Shown here in pieces: positions 8,901 through 17,456 of a DNA stretch of 64,000 nucleotides (positions are counted from its first letter, which is position 1; the number at the start of each line of letters is the position of its first letter). The stretch is taken from positions 29,268 through 93,267 of the forward strand of contig NZ_VLLC01000011.1 in NCBI RefSeq assembly GCF_007830435.1, given 5' to 3'. A model generated the notes under the pieces. It was not told the DNA's origin. It saw only the letters and a program-made list of their open reading frames with translations, and ran no database searches. The DNA is from Desulfobotulus alkaliphilus. Lineage in GTDB: Bacteria > Desulfobacterota > Desulfobacteria > Desulfobacterales > ASO4-4. A program made the translations under genes and the position numbers.

Positions 8901-9497
8901 ATGAACGAGTTTTTAAAGAATCTCCGGTCCAGTCAGAAAGATCGAAGCCAGGGGGCAGGAAGAAGCTCTCAGGAATCCTATGGTAATCAGGAAAGAAGGG
9001 CAGCCTATGATCGTCGATCCCAGCAGAAGAAGAGTACGGCCCAGGTCGGTGAGGATTTTTTCAAGCGCACGGAGGAAATCCTTGTGGGTATACACATGCT
9101 TCTGCAGGGGATGAATGAAACCATGGGTCGCCTTGCGGATGCACGGGAGCGTTCTGCGGATGTGGAAGATAGAAAACTTGCCCTCCTCGAAGCCATGCTG
9201 CCCCTGACGCTGGATGCCCTGAAGGTGGTGGCGGAAGGCTGGTCCCCTGCGGTGATGTCTCCGGGAAATCAAGAAAAGGAAGGGGGGCCGCCGGAGCAGG
9301 AAAGGGAGGCTCCTGTTTTAAAAAAACTATCCGGTGAAGAAAAAAAAGAAATTATAAAAAAAATACGCAGTCTGCGGGAGCAGGGCTATACCTATGATCA
9401 GATTGCGGAATATCTGGAAAATAACAGGGTGCCCACCTTTTCCAATAAAGGGAAATGGCACGCCCAGACCATACACAGGCTGTGCAGAATACCTTAG
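8901..9497 (+). CDS. unknown protein with C-terminal recombinase-type HTH
   Basis: The 198-residue protein has a polar Gln/Ser/Arg-rich N-terminus (about 1-50), a central helical segment and an acidic linker. The C-terminal 50 residues read IRSLREQGYTYDQIAEYL...KWHAQTIHRL, which resembles the DNA-binding recombinase module found after the catalytic domain of large serine recombinases, but no catalytic domain is present. The start at 8901 is chosen because AAGGGAGA precedes it; the frame is open back to 8841. It probably binds DNA or RNA. The tmRNA gene lies about 365 bp downstream on the other strand. Confidence 0.65.
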   Translation: MNEFLKNLRSSQKDRSQGAGRSSQESYGNQERRAAYDRRSQQKKSTAQVGEDFFKRTEEILVGIHMLLQGMNETMGRLADARERSADVEDRKLALLEAMLPLTLDALKVVAEGWSPAVMSPGNQEKEGGPPEQEREAPVLKKLSGEEKKEIIKKIRSLREQGYTYDQIAEYLENNRVPTFSNKGKWHAQTIHRLCRIP

Positions 9498-9824
9498 GGA
9501 TGTAAATTAAAGATGAGAAAGTCTGCCCAGCGTTAGGTCAGTGGACCTGACGGTTACACGTTTAAAAACAGCCCCCGCCATCTGGCAATGCTTACCGTGA
9601 TTTCCTTGGTGCCTCATTTTCACACACTATTGTCGTGATTTGTTTTTTGTTGCCATATTGCCTCCGATAAGTAACAAAAGAGGAACACAAGGAACAAAAT
9701 ACACAAATAACCCTTGTTTGTCCCTTGTTTTTTGCTCGGTTGACCATGTTTTTTTAGGTTTTGACTGGTTGCATGCGGTTACATGAAATCGGCAAAAAGC
9801 CCGTCATTTCTGGAAAATCGGGCA
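9498..9824. other. intergenic interval without a recognisable gene
   Basis: This stretch beyond the 3' end of ssrA holds no convincing reading frame. It contains a short palindromic patch, GGTCAGTGGACCTGAC, at about 9537, and an AT-rich tract near 9650-9730 with repeated AACAAGGAACA-like words. No integrase or second tmRNA end was found, although tmRNA 3' ends are common integration sites. Confidence 0.5.
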
Positions 9825-9826
9825 CA

Positions 9827-9850
9827 AAAAAAGCCACCCGAAGGTGGCTT
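9827..9850 (-). terminator. intrinsic terminator of ssrA
   Basis: Read on the minus strand, the stem GCCACC/GGTGGC (9842-9847 with 9833-9838) with loop TTCG is followed by a run of seven T. It lies 12 bp past the CCA end of tmRNA. Confidence 0.88.
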
Positions 9851-9861
9851 TAAATATGCTG

Positions 9862-10209
9862 CTGGTGGAGGCGGCGGGAATTGAACCCGCGTCCGAAGAC
9901 TCTCTATGAAAGTATCTACATGCTTAGTTCAGATTTTGATTTTAGTCCTTGCCAACGCCTCTGAACTGGCTGTGGTTCGGACGATCCTGCTGATTTAACC
10001 TGAAAAACCGCAGGCAGATTTTTCAAGCGGTCCCGCGAGTCGACGCCCCGTTCCAGCACTGCGGGAGTGTGCTGGCAGGACGGTAGCTATGCAGCTACGG
10101 CGTAGTTATAATCGTCTGCGATTACTTTAGGTTCCGCTGTTTTACGAGCCTGCGGAAGCTCGGCATGCAACCCTCACTTCAACATCCCCGTCGAAGCCAT
10201 GTCGCCCCC
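9862..10209 (-). ncRNA. ssrA: transfer-messenger RNA (tmRNA)
   Basis: The 348-nt RNA starts GGGGGCGACATGG (5' end at 10209) and ends in a tRNA-like T arm GGTTCAATTCCCGCC and CCTCCACCA (9862), so CCA is encoded. The tag reading frame runs from a GCA resume codon at 10117-10119 to TAG at 10087-10089 and encodes ADDYNYAVAA, a typical proteolysis tag ending in AVAA. It rescues stalled ribosomes together with SmpB. Pseudoknot-type GC helices are visible between the tag and the 3' domain. Confidence 0.97.
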
Positions 10210-10344
10210 AATTTTAAAGAACATGTTTTTCATGGTGTAATTGTCAATATATGAACAACCCTTTTTTAGAGCCAATCACACCGAAAGATAAGAATACAGG
10301 GCTTGGGTGAAACTGTCAATCATTATCAAAAAAAATAGCGGCAA

Positions 10345-12027
10345 TCAGATCCGCAGGCCGGATGCCATGGTCTTCCATCTGGAATCCGCCATTATGGAGA
10401 CGTCTCTGATGGCTTTCAGTTCAGGCTCCTCAAGAATTTTTTGCATAAGAAGGCTTTTCAGGGCAGGGGATATATAGTCTTTAAAAAAACTTTTGTTTTT
10501 TCTTTTCCATAAGAAAGAAAAGGCTCCGAGGATCTGAAGATTGCGGCAAAGGGCAGCGTATCTGTATCCCTTGCGGAAGGTATGCGGGCAGCAGCCTTCT
10601 TCTTCCATGAGGCCTGTGCATTTTTCCAGCAGCCTTTCCTGCATGGCAGGGGCAAGTCCTGCATAGGGATCGAGCAGGAGGGAGGCAAGATCGTACTGTA
10701 GGGGTCCCTGCATGGCTCCCTGAAAGTCAATGATGTGGATTTTTTCATTAAGGATCATGATGTTGCGGCTCTGGAAGTCTCTGTGAATGAGTCCTGTGCA
10801 GCCGTATTCAAGGGTTTTTTCCGCAAGAAAATGAAAGGCGCATGCAAGCCCTTCAGGCATATTCTCTAAGTCAAGGAGATCTTCAAGGAAGGCCTTTTTG
10901 AAGTAACCGCATTCCCGTTCAAGAATCAGATTTTTATTGTAAGCTGGAAAAATAAAGGCCATTTCAGGTATGAAGCCCGAGAGGGCTTTTTTCATTTGCG
11001 GAAAAAGGGCAAGAAGGTTTTCATAAAATGGCCGTGTTGTTTCTGTACCAGCAGCAAGAATGCGGTCGTGGAGTCTTTCATCTCCGAGATCTTCCATGGC
11101 CACAAGTCCTGCAAAAATATCGGCGCCGATACATTCCGGCACAGGAATGTGGTCGGCAAGGTGTTTTGCAATGGAGGCGCAGGCCATGGCTTCCGAAGGC
11201 CGGATAAGTCCCTGTATACCGTGGTCGGCGATGATGCAGCCTTTTCCGTCTTCCCATACGATGCGCCACCACTTCCGGTCCGATCCGTCTCCGGCCAGTG
11301 CCTTTTTTCGGAAAAGGGTGCTGGAATTCCTGATGGAAAGCAGCAGATCTTCCATGGCTGCTTCAGAAAAACGTTCGGGGGTTCCAAGGTCAGACCAGCG
11401 GGATGAAGGGGGAAGGGTGCAGGCGAAGGGAGCCTTGTCTGTATGAATCATGGACCTGTAAGCATCAATGGAAGAAAAAATTTTTCCCGATTCAAAAAAG
11501 GAAAGGGCTTCGGGAGAAAGCATCTGGATACCCGTAAATGCCATGCGACTGCACTCCGGGGCAACGCTGTCATCCCTGAAGCCTGCGATGCGTTCTCCAT
11601 GAACCGCCACATGGTTCATATCTGAAGAGGCGGAAAGAACCAGTGTTGCCATGGCCTGTTTTTGCAGGTGAAAGTCTGTGAGGGCTGAAAAATCCATATC
11701 CGTTCTGATGTCGGCATTGAGGATCAGCATGGGATCTTCGGTGAAAAAATCCTTCATATTGGCAATGGCACCACCTGTGTCCAGAAGGTTTTTTTCCCTG
11801 CGACAGAATACGGGTATGGGCCAGGTGTTCTGTCGGATATGGTTTTCCAGCAGTTCTGCCAGATGGTGGGTGTTGATGAGGATGGCATCCATTCCCTGAT
11901 CAGCCAGCTGGAAAATAAGGCGGTCGATGATGGGGATCCCCCCCGAAGGAAAAAGGGGTTTGGGAATATGGTCTGTGTGGGGTTGCAGCCGGGTCCCCCG
12001 GCCTGCGGCAAGGAGGATGGCGCGCAT
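10345..12027 (-). CDS. MurU-like nucleotidyltransferase fused to an AmgK-like sugar kinase
   Basis: The 560-residue protein has an N-terminal sugar-1-phosphate nucleotidyltransferase (about 1-235) with LLAAGRGTRLQPHTDHIPKP, and a C-terminal aminoglycoside-phosphotransferase-fold kinase (about 245-560) with HRDFQSRN near 414 and IDFQGAM near 434. In Pseudomonas, separate neighbouring genes amgK and murU phosphorylate MurNAc at C1 and convert it to UDP-MurNAc, bypassing the fosfomycin-sensitive MurA step. Here both steps seem to be on one chain. The domain order is MurU then AmgK. Substrate is inferred from similarity; another sugar is possible. A terminator separates it from plsB upstream. Confidence 0.82.
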   Translation of the reverse strand: MRAILLAAGRGTRLQPHTDHIPKPLFPSGGIPIIDRLIFQLADQGMDAILINTHHLAELLENHIRQNTWPIPVFCRREKNLLDTGGAIANMKDFFTEDPMLILNADIRTDMDFSALTDFHLQKQAMATLVLSASSDMNHVAVHGERIAGFRDDSVAPECSRMAFTGIQMLSPEALSFFESGKIFSSIDAYRSMIHTDKAPFACTLPPSSRWSDLGTPERFSEAAMEDLLLSIRNSSTLFRKKALAGDGSDRKWWRIVWEDGKGCIIADHGIQGLIRPSEAMACASIAKHLADHIPVPECIGADIFAGLVAMEDLGDERLHDRILAAGTETTRPFYENLLALFPQMKKALSGFIPEMAFIFPAYNKNLILERECGYFKKAFLEDLLDLENMPEGLACAFHFLAEKTLEYGCTGLIHRDFQSRNIMILNEKIHIIDFQGAMQGPLQYDLASLLLDPYAGLAPAMQERLLEKCTGLMEEEGCCPHTFRKGYRYAALCRNLQILGAFSFLWKRKNKSFFKDYISPALKSLLMQKILEEPELKAIRDVSIMADSRWKTMASGLRI

Positions 12028-12061
12028 GGACAGCTTTCAGGTCTTTAAGGTGGAAGATATT

Positions 12062-12093
12062 TAAAAGGGCCGCCCATGGATCGGGCAGCCCTT
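12062..12093 (-). terminator. intrinsic terminator after plsB
   Basis: On the minus strand AAGGGC-T-GCCC pairs with GGGC-G-GCCCTT around a short loop and is followed by TTTTAAAT. It lies just beyond the plsB stop and before the next minus-strand gene. Confidence 0.7.
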
Positions 12094-12100
12094 CTGAAAA

Positions 12101-14737
12101 TCAGGTGACGATGAGATTGATGTAATGCTGTATGCGGTTGGCATGGGCTTCTATGGCTTCCTTGTCTTCCGAGCCTTCAAGGCCTGAGCGAAGGAAAAAG
12201 GCAAGCCCATTTTTATAATTGACTCCGGACAGGGCTTCGATGCGGTTGATTTCACCACGCTTGCTCATGCGCTGGCCCATGGCCTGGATTTTTTTCAGTC
12301 GGTTTTTGGGGGCTACTGTATCCTTAGGGTAGCGCATGAAAAAGTTGAGGACCACCCAGTAAGATTCCAGATAGGTGAGAAGGAAGGCAGAGAAGAGTTT
12401 AAGTTTGCGCAGTCCAGAAGCCGTTACATTGTAGGTGTCCGGAAGGGTGGGGTGGGGCACCAGTATGGCATCATCAATGAAGGCCTTGAGGTTTTTACGG
12501 ACAAGCAGTTCTGCACTTCGGTCGGGATCCTGAAAAAATTCATCGTTGAAAAATTCTGTCAGCCTGCCATAGGTCAGATGCAGATCCCCTGATGTGAACT
12601 GCAGGGCATCCTGCTCCAGAATGGCAAGGGATGTGTAGGCCGCAGGGATGAAAAAGGCGATCACGTTGTTTTTATAGTAATCCAGTATGGGCCTTTTGGA
12701 TTCATTGAGTACAATCCGCAGATCATCGCGGTTTTCCGTGGCAGCGTCCACAAATCCCCTTTGCACAAAGGCTTCGGCTACCTGACGCAGGGCATAGTCA
12801 GGGTTAACCTGCAGGGTGTCTGCCATGCGTATGTCCATTCGGTAAAGGTAGGAAAGGTAAGCTTCCATTACCTCTTCTAAGCGGGCATAGGGAATGGTTG
12901 GCTGAAAAAGGTTGAGGAGGGCACCCGCCACAATGCCGTAGGGCGTTGCTACGCTGACCTGATTGATGGAATGGATGCATCGGTAGGCAAGGTCCGTGCA
13001 TATTTCCTGGTGGGTTATTTTGTCCAGTTCAGCCGGGTTGAGATTTTTTTCAGCAAAATAGTCGTTTAGGGAAATGGGGTTGTCAAAGTTCACATAAACT
13101 TTGCCGTATCGGACTTTTAAGGACTTTCTGGCTTTGACCAGCTGTCCCATGCTTTCGGGTTTTTTCTCTCCCCCTCCCAATTCATGGAGATAGGATTTTT
13201 CTTCCAGTACCCGGTCATAACCGATGGAAATGGGAACAATGGAAAGCTCCGGAGCCACGCCTTTGCCATAGGCGGAAAGGGTTTGGGAAAGGAGTCCCAT
13301 TTTTGGGGAAAGAAGTTTGCCAGTCCGGCTTCTGCCGCCTTCAATGAAAAATTCAATGTTAAAACCCTCCGAGAGAAGGGTTTCCACATAGGTGGAAAAA
13401 ATTCGGGCATAGAGACGGTTGTCTTTGAAGGTGCGCCTGAGGAAAAAGGCACCGCCGCCCCTAAAGATTGGGCCTAAGGGCCAAAAACTTAAATTTTTGC
13501 CTGCTGCAATATGGGGGCAGGGCATTTTATTGTGGTGGAAAAGGTAGGAAAGTACCAGATAATCCAGGTGGCTTTTATGGCAGGGTACCAGAATCAGGGG
13601 GCCTTTTTTGGCGGCCTGCCTTATTTTTGCCAACCCTTTCTGGTCTACGGATATTCCTTCAAAAATATTTTTGAGCATCCAGGTCAGAGCAATATCATAG
13701 ACCTTGATCCAGCCCATAGAATAGTTCGCTGCAATTTCATCAAGGTAGTCATTGGCTTTTTTTCGTACCGCAGGCAGATTTTTTCCGGAGTCCCGAACTT
13801 CTTCCTCTAGGATGCGCTGTACTTTTTCGCTGGTGAGGATGGATTCAATCAGTTCTGTCCGTTGCTTCAGAACAGGGCCGGTGATGCTCTGGCGCTGAAG
13901 GGTGAAAGTTTTCTGAAGTCTTCTGCGGAGCTGAAGGGTTTGATTTTCTGTGGAAAGTCCTTTGATCTCCGGCTCCGCCAGAAAGTCTTTCAGGCAGATG
14001 GGTTCGGAAAAATCCATGAAAACCTTTTGATTGTTTCTGCGCACAAGGGTCAGGAGCCGACGGATTTTTCCCGGATCTTCGGCAGAGCCAAAGATGAGGT
14101 CTATGATGGATGGCGTATCCCTGTGGGGGGTGATGCCAAAAAAAAGGGTCTGGGGGATGATGTAGACGGGTCGTTCCGTAATCTTTTGCAGGTCGATGAT
14201 GTGGCTGAAGGCATCGGTTCTGGACTTTAAAAAACGACGCTCAAATCCCCTTTTGCTGGAAAGGTAGATGAAGCCCGTATGCCCCTCCATGAGGCGGTTT
14301 CTGTAAAATCCCGTTGTATACGGGTCTGCAAGGCGGAAATGGGTTAAAAGGTAAAGAGCTCTTGTGAAAAAAATCCGGATTGAGCGGAGGATGGGCTGAA
14401 AAATAATGACTTTGTAATCCAGTCCGATCCTTGGGGCAGGCATGCCCATTCTCTGATAACGAAACCAGGAGAAGAGAAATTCAAGAGTGCTTCGCCTGGG
14501 CGTGGCGTAAAGAACAATAGCATCTTCAGGAAGGCGGTCCATGGTTTCTTTGAGCTCAGGACCCGTATGGATGTTACGGAAAAAAAAACGGAATATAAGG
14601 ATGGAAAGCCACCCGGCCTTTCTGTTGAGAACAGAGGTGCTGGATTCTTTTTCGTGGGTCATCTGGTCTCTGGACCATTTGCGCAGGGAAAAGGAACGGC
14701 GTTTTACAGGGAATCCCGGCTCAGGCATTTCATGCAT
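12101..14737 (-). CDS. plsB: glycerol-3-phosphate 1-O-acyltransferase PlsB
   Basis: The 878-residue protein is a full-length PlsB-type membrane acyltransferase that adds the first acyl chain to glycerol-3-phosphate. The catalytic HKSHLD motif (HX4D) is near residues 387-392, with GGAFFLRR and the substrate-binding FFIEGGRSRTGKLL following, and VPISIGYD completing the block pattern. The N-terminal half carries a helical regulatory region. The ATG start has AAAGGA six bases upstream. Most bacteria outside the gammaproteobacteria use PlsX/PlsY instead, so a PlsB here is notable but known in this phylum. Confidence 0.92.
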   Translation of the reverse strand: MHEMPEPGFPVKRRSFSLRKWSRDQMTHEKESSTSVLNRKAGWLSILIFRFFFRNIHTGPELKETMDRLPEDAIVLYATPRRSTLEFLFSWFRYQRMGMPAPRIGLDYKVIIFQPILRSIRIFFTRALYLLTHFRLADPYTTGFYRNRLMEGHTGFIYLSSKRGFERRFLKSRTDAFSHIIDLQKITERPVYIIPQTLFFGITPHRDTPSIIDLIFGSAEDPGKIRRLLTLVRRNNQKVFMDFSEPICLKDFLAEPEIKGLSTENQTLQLRRRLQKTFTLQRQSITGPVLKQRTELIESILTSEKVQRILEEEVRDSGKNLPAVRKKANDYLDEIAANYSMGWIKVYDIALTWMLKNIFEGISVDQKGLAKIRQAAKKGPLILVPCHKSHLDYLVLSYLFHHNKMPCPHIAAGKNLSFWPLGPIFRGGGAFFLRRTFKDNRLYARIFSTYVETLLSEGFNIEFFIEGGRSRTGKLLSPKMGLLSQTLSAYGKGVAPELSIVPISIGYDRVLEEKSYLHELGGGEKKPESMGQLVKARKSLKVRYGKVYVNFDNPISLNDYFAEKNLNPAELDKITHQEICTDLAYRCIHSINQVSVATPYGIVAGALLNLFQPTIPYARLEEVMEAYLSYLYRMDIRMADTLQVNPDYALRQVAEAFVQRGFVDAATENRDDLRIVLNESKRPILDYYKNNVIAFFIPAAYTSLAILEQDALQFTSGDLHLTYGRLTEFFNDEFFQDPDRSAELLVRKNLKAFIDDAILVPHPTLPDTYNVTASGLRKLKLFSAFLLTYLESYWVVLNFFMRYPKDTVAPKNRLKKIQAMGQRMSKRGEINRIEALSGVNYKNGLAFFLRSGLEGSEDKEAIEAHANRIQHYINLIVT

Positions 14738-15230
14738 GGTAAATCCTTTGACTTATAAAACGGTGGGAAAAGGCCTTCCGCATGCTGTTGGCAGCACACA
14801 CTCAAGCAGTAGCAGAGAAAGCCCCTGCTGGCAACGGTAAAGGAAGGGCAATTAAGGCAATCTGGTTTCTGTATTTGATTTTCTTCATGATAAAGCATAA
14901 GTCTCTGGTCCTGACATTTTTTATCAAACAGATTCCTTGAGCCATGGTCTGTTTTTTGATGATTTTTTCGTTGCGGGATAAAGTGGCTTGTGGCAAGGTC
15001 TGAGAGTTGAAATTATTTTCAGGCTTGTCTTGCTTTCTGGGCTGTGATATTTTCTCCAAAATTTATCAGGATTCAGAAGAACGTGGGTGTGTCTTTTGAA
15101 AAACAACCCCAAAGAGGGCGGTGATACAGGAAGGATCTGAAAAACTGAAGGATAATGTTTGCTTTTTGCCTAAGCATTATCACAGACTGAAGGATAATTT
15201 TGTAGATCGCCAGGAATGATAATTATTTTA
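14738..15230. other. long intergenic region with regulatory-looking repeats
   Basis: No gene is supported between plsB and the small membrane protein gene. The interval holds the likely divergent promoters. The 13-mer ACTGAAGGATAAT occurs twice in direct orientation at 15144-15156 and 15186-15198, and an AATGATAATTATT palindromic patch sits at about 15215-15228. Confidence 0.5.
15144..15228 (+). promoter_or_regulatory. direct repeats upstream of the small membrane protein gene
   Basis: Two identical 13-bp direct repeats (ACTGAAGGATAAT) start 42 bp apart, which is four helical turns. The first is followed by a GATAATG...CATTATC inverted pair, and AATGATAATTATT lies just before the ribosome site. 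The arrangement looks like an operator, possibly of an iron-responsive Fur-type repressor judged by the GATAAT words, but the regulator is not identified. Confidence 0.4.
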
Positions 15231-15247
15231 AAGGAGGCTTGTTTCCA

Positions 15248-15502
15248 ATGAAAACGTTAGTGGGTGGTGCGGTTGCTGCTGTTCTGGGTGTTATCGGTCT
15301 TGCGGTATGGTTTGGTGCCTTTCTCCAGTTGATTGCCGGTGCCCTTCCGATCATGCTCCTGATCGGTGGTGGCCTTGCCCTTTACCTTGGCTTTGATGAA
15401 CTCAAGGACAGCTGGAAAAACGAAGAGGGCGTGGAAGTAAAAAGCGACAAAGACCGTATTGAAGAACTGGAAAAAGAGCTGGAAGCCCTTAAAAAAGCCT
15501 GA
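15248..15502 (+). CDS. small inner-membrane protein with coiled-coil tail
   Basis: This 84-residue protein has two tightly packed hydrophobic segments (about residues 3-25 and 28-48, Gly-rich) and a charged C-terminal helix from 55 on, with an EELEKELEALKKA heptad-like end that suggests a coiled coil. ATG at 15248 is chosen over TTG at 15239 because AAGGAGG (15231-15237) would lie too close to the TTG. The gene stands alone between a repeat-rich promoter and an intrinsic terminator. I do not recognise the family. Confidence 0.72.
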   Translation: MKTLVGGAVAAVLGVIGLAVWFGAFLQLIAGALPIMLLIGGGLALYLGFDELKDSWKNEEGVEVKSDKDRIEELEKELEALKKA

Positions 15503-15523
15503 TTCCATATCCTTTTTGCTGTG

Positions 15524-15563
15524 AAAGGGGGCTGCGCTTTATCAAGCGTTCAGTCCCTTTTTT
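15524..15563 (+). terminator. intrinsic terminator
   Basis: AAAGGG...CTG.GCTT pairs with AAGC...CAG.CCCTTT around a TATC loop, with small internal loops, and ends in a run of T. It is 22 bp after the small membrane protein gene. Confidence 0.8.
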
Positions 15564-15617
15564 CGTATGGCGAATGTATCTCCCTCCCCTTTGCCCTTGT
15601 CTTGCAGGAGAATTTTC

Positions 15618-16742
15618 ATGTCACGTCCTCTGGAAATACTTGTGGTGGATGACAGCGCCCTGATACGGAGACTGATCAGGGAGGAGCTTCAGGCTGCCGG
15701 TTACCGGGTCAGCGAGGCTGCCAACGGATTTGAGGCGCTGGCAAGGGCTGCGGAGCCGCCTTCTCCGGACCTGATCACCCTTGACATTGATATGCCCGGA
15801 CTTGGGGGTTTTGAAACCTTCCGCAAGCTTCAGGAAGACCATTACCGCCGTTTTTTTACCCATGTGGAAGATGCAAGGATACCGATTATTTTTGTCACAG
15901 CCAATGACACCCTGAGCATCCGCCAGAAGGGCTTTGCACTGGGAGCTGCGGATTTTATTACAAAGCCCTTTGCAAGGGGAGACCTTAAAGCTGCAGTGGA
16001 GGCCATTTTAAAGCCGCCCCAGCCCATGGAAGGGCTTAGCGCCCTTGTGGTGGATGACAGTGATACGGCAAGGAGTATTGTTGCAGAAAATTTACGCAGG
16101 GAAGGGTTGCAGGTAACAGAAGCCGAAGACGGGCAGGCGGCCTGTGAAATTCTTTCGGACAGGCTGTGGGTCATGGATATGGTGGTTACGGATCTTGTCA
16201 TGCCGAGAATGGATGGCATTGCCCTCTGTCAGGAGATCCGCAGGCATGAATCCATGGAGGATACGCCGGTTATTTTTCTTACGGCCCTTGCGGACCAGAA
16301 GGAGCTTTTGAAGATTTTTGCATCGGGTGGCACGGATTATCTGGTAAAACCCTTTTTTAAGGAAGAATTCCTTGCACGGGTGAATGTCCATCTGGAAAGA
16401 ACCCTCCTCACCCGGAAACTGCGTAAAACCATTGTCGAGCTTCAGCATGTTCATCTTGAAAAGGAAAAACAGCAGAAGCTTGAAGGCGCTCTGGGCATGG
16501 CCGCAACCATCTGCCATGAACTGAACCAGCCCCTTCAGAAAATCAGTGGTTATTCAGAACTCCTGAAAACCCTTGGAATTCCCGAAAGAAAAGAGAGTGT
16601 ATATGCGGACCACATTCTTCAGGCTGTTCAGGAAATGGGGGATCTCACACGCAAGCTGATGACCCTGACCCAGTACCGTACCCGAAAATATCCCGGTGGC
16701 GAGAGCCTGCTTCATCTGGACGCCGAGGATCCTTCCGGCTGA
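15618..16742 (+). CDS. tandem-receiver response regulator with an orphan HisKA domain
   Basis: The 374-residue protein has two receiver domains (about 5-130 and 140-262) with phospho-acceptor aspartates in LDIDMPG (near 56) and VTDLVMPRMDG (near 192), and KP pairs at their ends (TKPF, VKPF). It ends with a histidine-kinase dimerisation helix carrying CHELNQPLQ, with the His near 299. The chain stops about 75 residues later, so no ATPase domain follows. It may act as a phosphotransfer hub or dimer partner of a separate kinase. The start at 15618 has CAGGAG before it and gives a standard receiver start. Confidence 0.85.
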   Translation: MSRPLEILVVDDSALIRRLIREELQAAGYRVSEAANGFEALARAAEPPSPDLITLDIDMPGLGGFETFRKLQEDHYRRFFTHVEDARIPIIFVTANDTLSIRQKGFALGAADFITKPFARGDLKAAVEAILKPPQPMEGLSALVVDDSDTARSIVAENLRREGLQVTEAEDGQAACEILSDRLWVMDMVVTDLVMPRMDGIALCQEIRRHESMEDTPVIFLTALADQKELLKIFASGGTDYLVKPFFKEEFLARVNVHLERTLLTRKLRKTIVELQHVHLEKEKQQKLEGALGMAATICHELNQPLQKISGYSELLKTLGIPERKESVYADHILQAVQEMGDLTRKLMTLTQYRTRKYPGGESLLHLDAEDPSG

Positions 16743-16832
16743 TCAGAAAAATCTGCAGTTCTTATGCATGGCTTTATTTTTCCCATGCGCTTTTTGCATG
16801 GGTGGATAGCAGATTTTCTCTGGAGTGAAAGC

Positions 16833-17276
16833 ATGCCCCGGATACAGATTCATCGCCTTGTTTCCCGCAGTACTTTTTCCTACCGTATGGATGTGGACAG
16901 TGAAGGTCAGCACTGGCAGGGCAGGGCGCAGATGGTTTGCAAGCCCCTGCAGGCTTATCAGAAGGTCCGGTTTTTTCCCACAGATGATATCTACGATACC
17001 TGCCTTGCCTGTGGCGTGAGGTCGGATCAGTGGATAGGTCATCTGCGTATTTTTTATCCCAACGGAGATGCGGCCCCTCTGCATCGTATGCGTATGGGTG
17101 TGGGCACTCAGGTTTTGTGTGCCATATGTGCAGATCTTTCCTCCGCAGGTGGCGCCCTTCTCTATGCCCTGCCCACATCGGAAAGCATGCGGGAATTTTT
17201 GAATAAAAAACAGTTTATCCCTTCTACAAAGTTTCCTGAACACTATTTCAGACCCCTGCCGCAGTCTTTATCCTGA
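16833..17276 (+). CDS. uncharacterised protein with two CxxC motifs
   Basis: The 147-residue protein is rich in beta-strand-like segments and has CLAC and CAIC pairs spaced about 48 residues apart, which could bind zinc or another metal. No signal peptide or membrane segment is seen. ATG at 16833 is preferred because GGAG lies before it; the frame is open back to 16764. It follows the tandem-receiver gene by about 90 bp on the same strand. I do not recognise the family. Confidence 0.6.
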   Translation: MPRIQIHRLVSRSTFSYRMDVDSEGQHWQGRAQMVCKPLQAYQKVRFFPTDDIYDTCLACGVRSDQWIGHLRIFYPNGDAAPLHRMRMGVGTQVLCAICADLSSAGGALLYALPTSESMREFLNKKQFIPSTKFPEHYFRPLPQSLS

Positions 17277-17456
17277 AAATATGAAAGAAGTGCCGGAGGA
17301 TTTTTTTGCCCCGTGAAAAATATCTTCTTGCATTAAGAAAAATTTGTGCCTAGCTTTTGGCTCAGGCAGGTTTTTTTATTGTTTCTGTTTATTCATTGAA
17401 TATCCGGTGCCGTGCTGGTCCATATTCTTTATATGCCATGGAAAGGCAGGATGCTT

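Noticed and set aside
9498-9861. Integrated element at the 3' end of tmRNA
   Set aside because: tmRNA ends are favoured integration sites, but no integrase, no second copy of the tmRNA end and no composition change were found.
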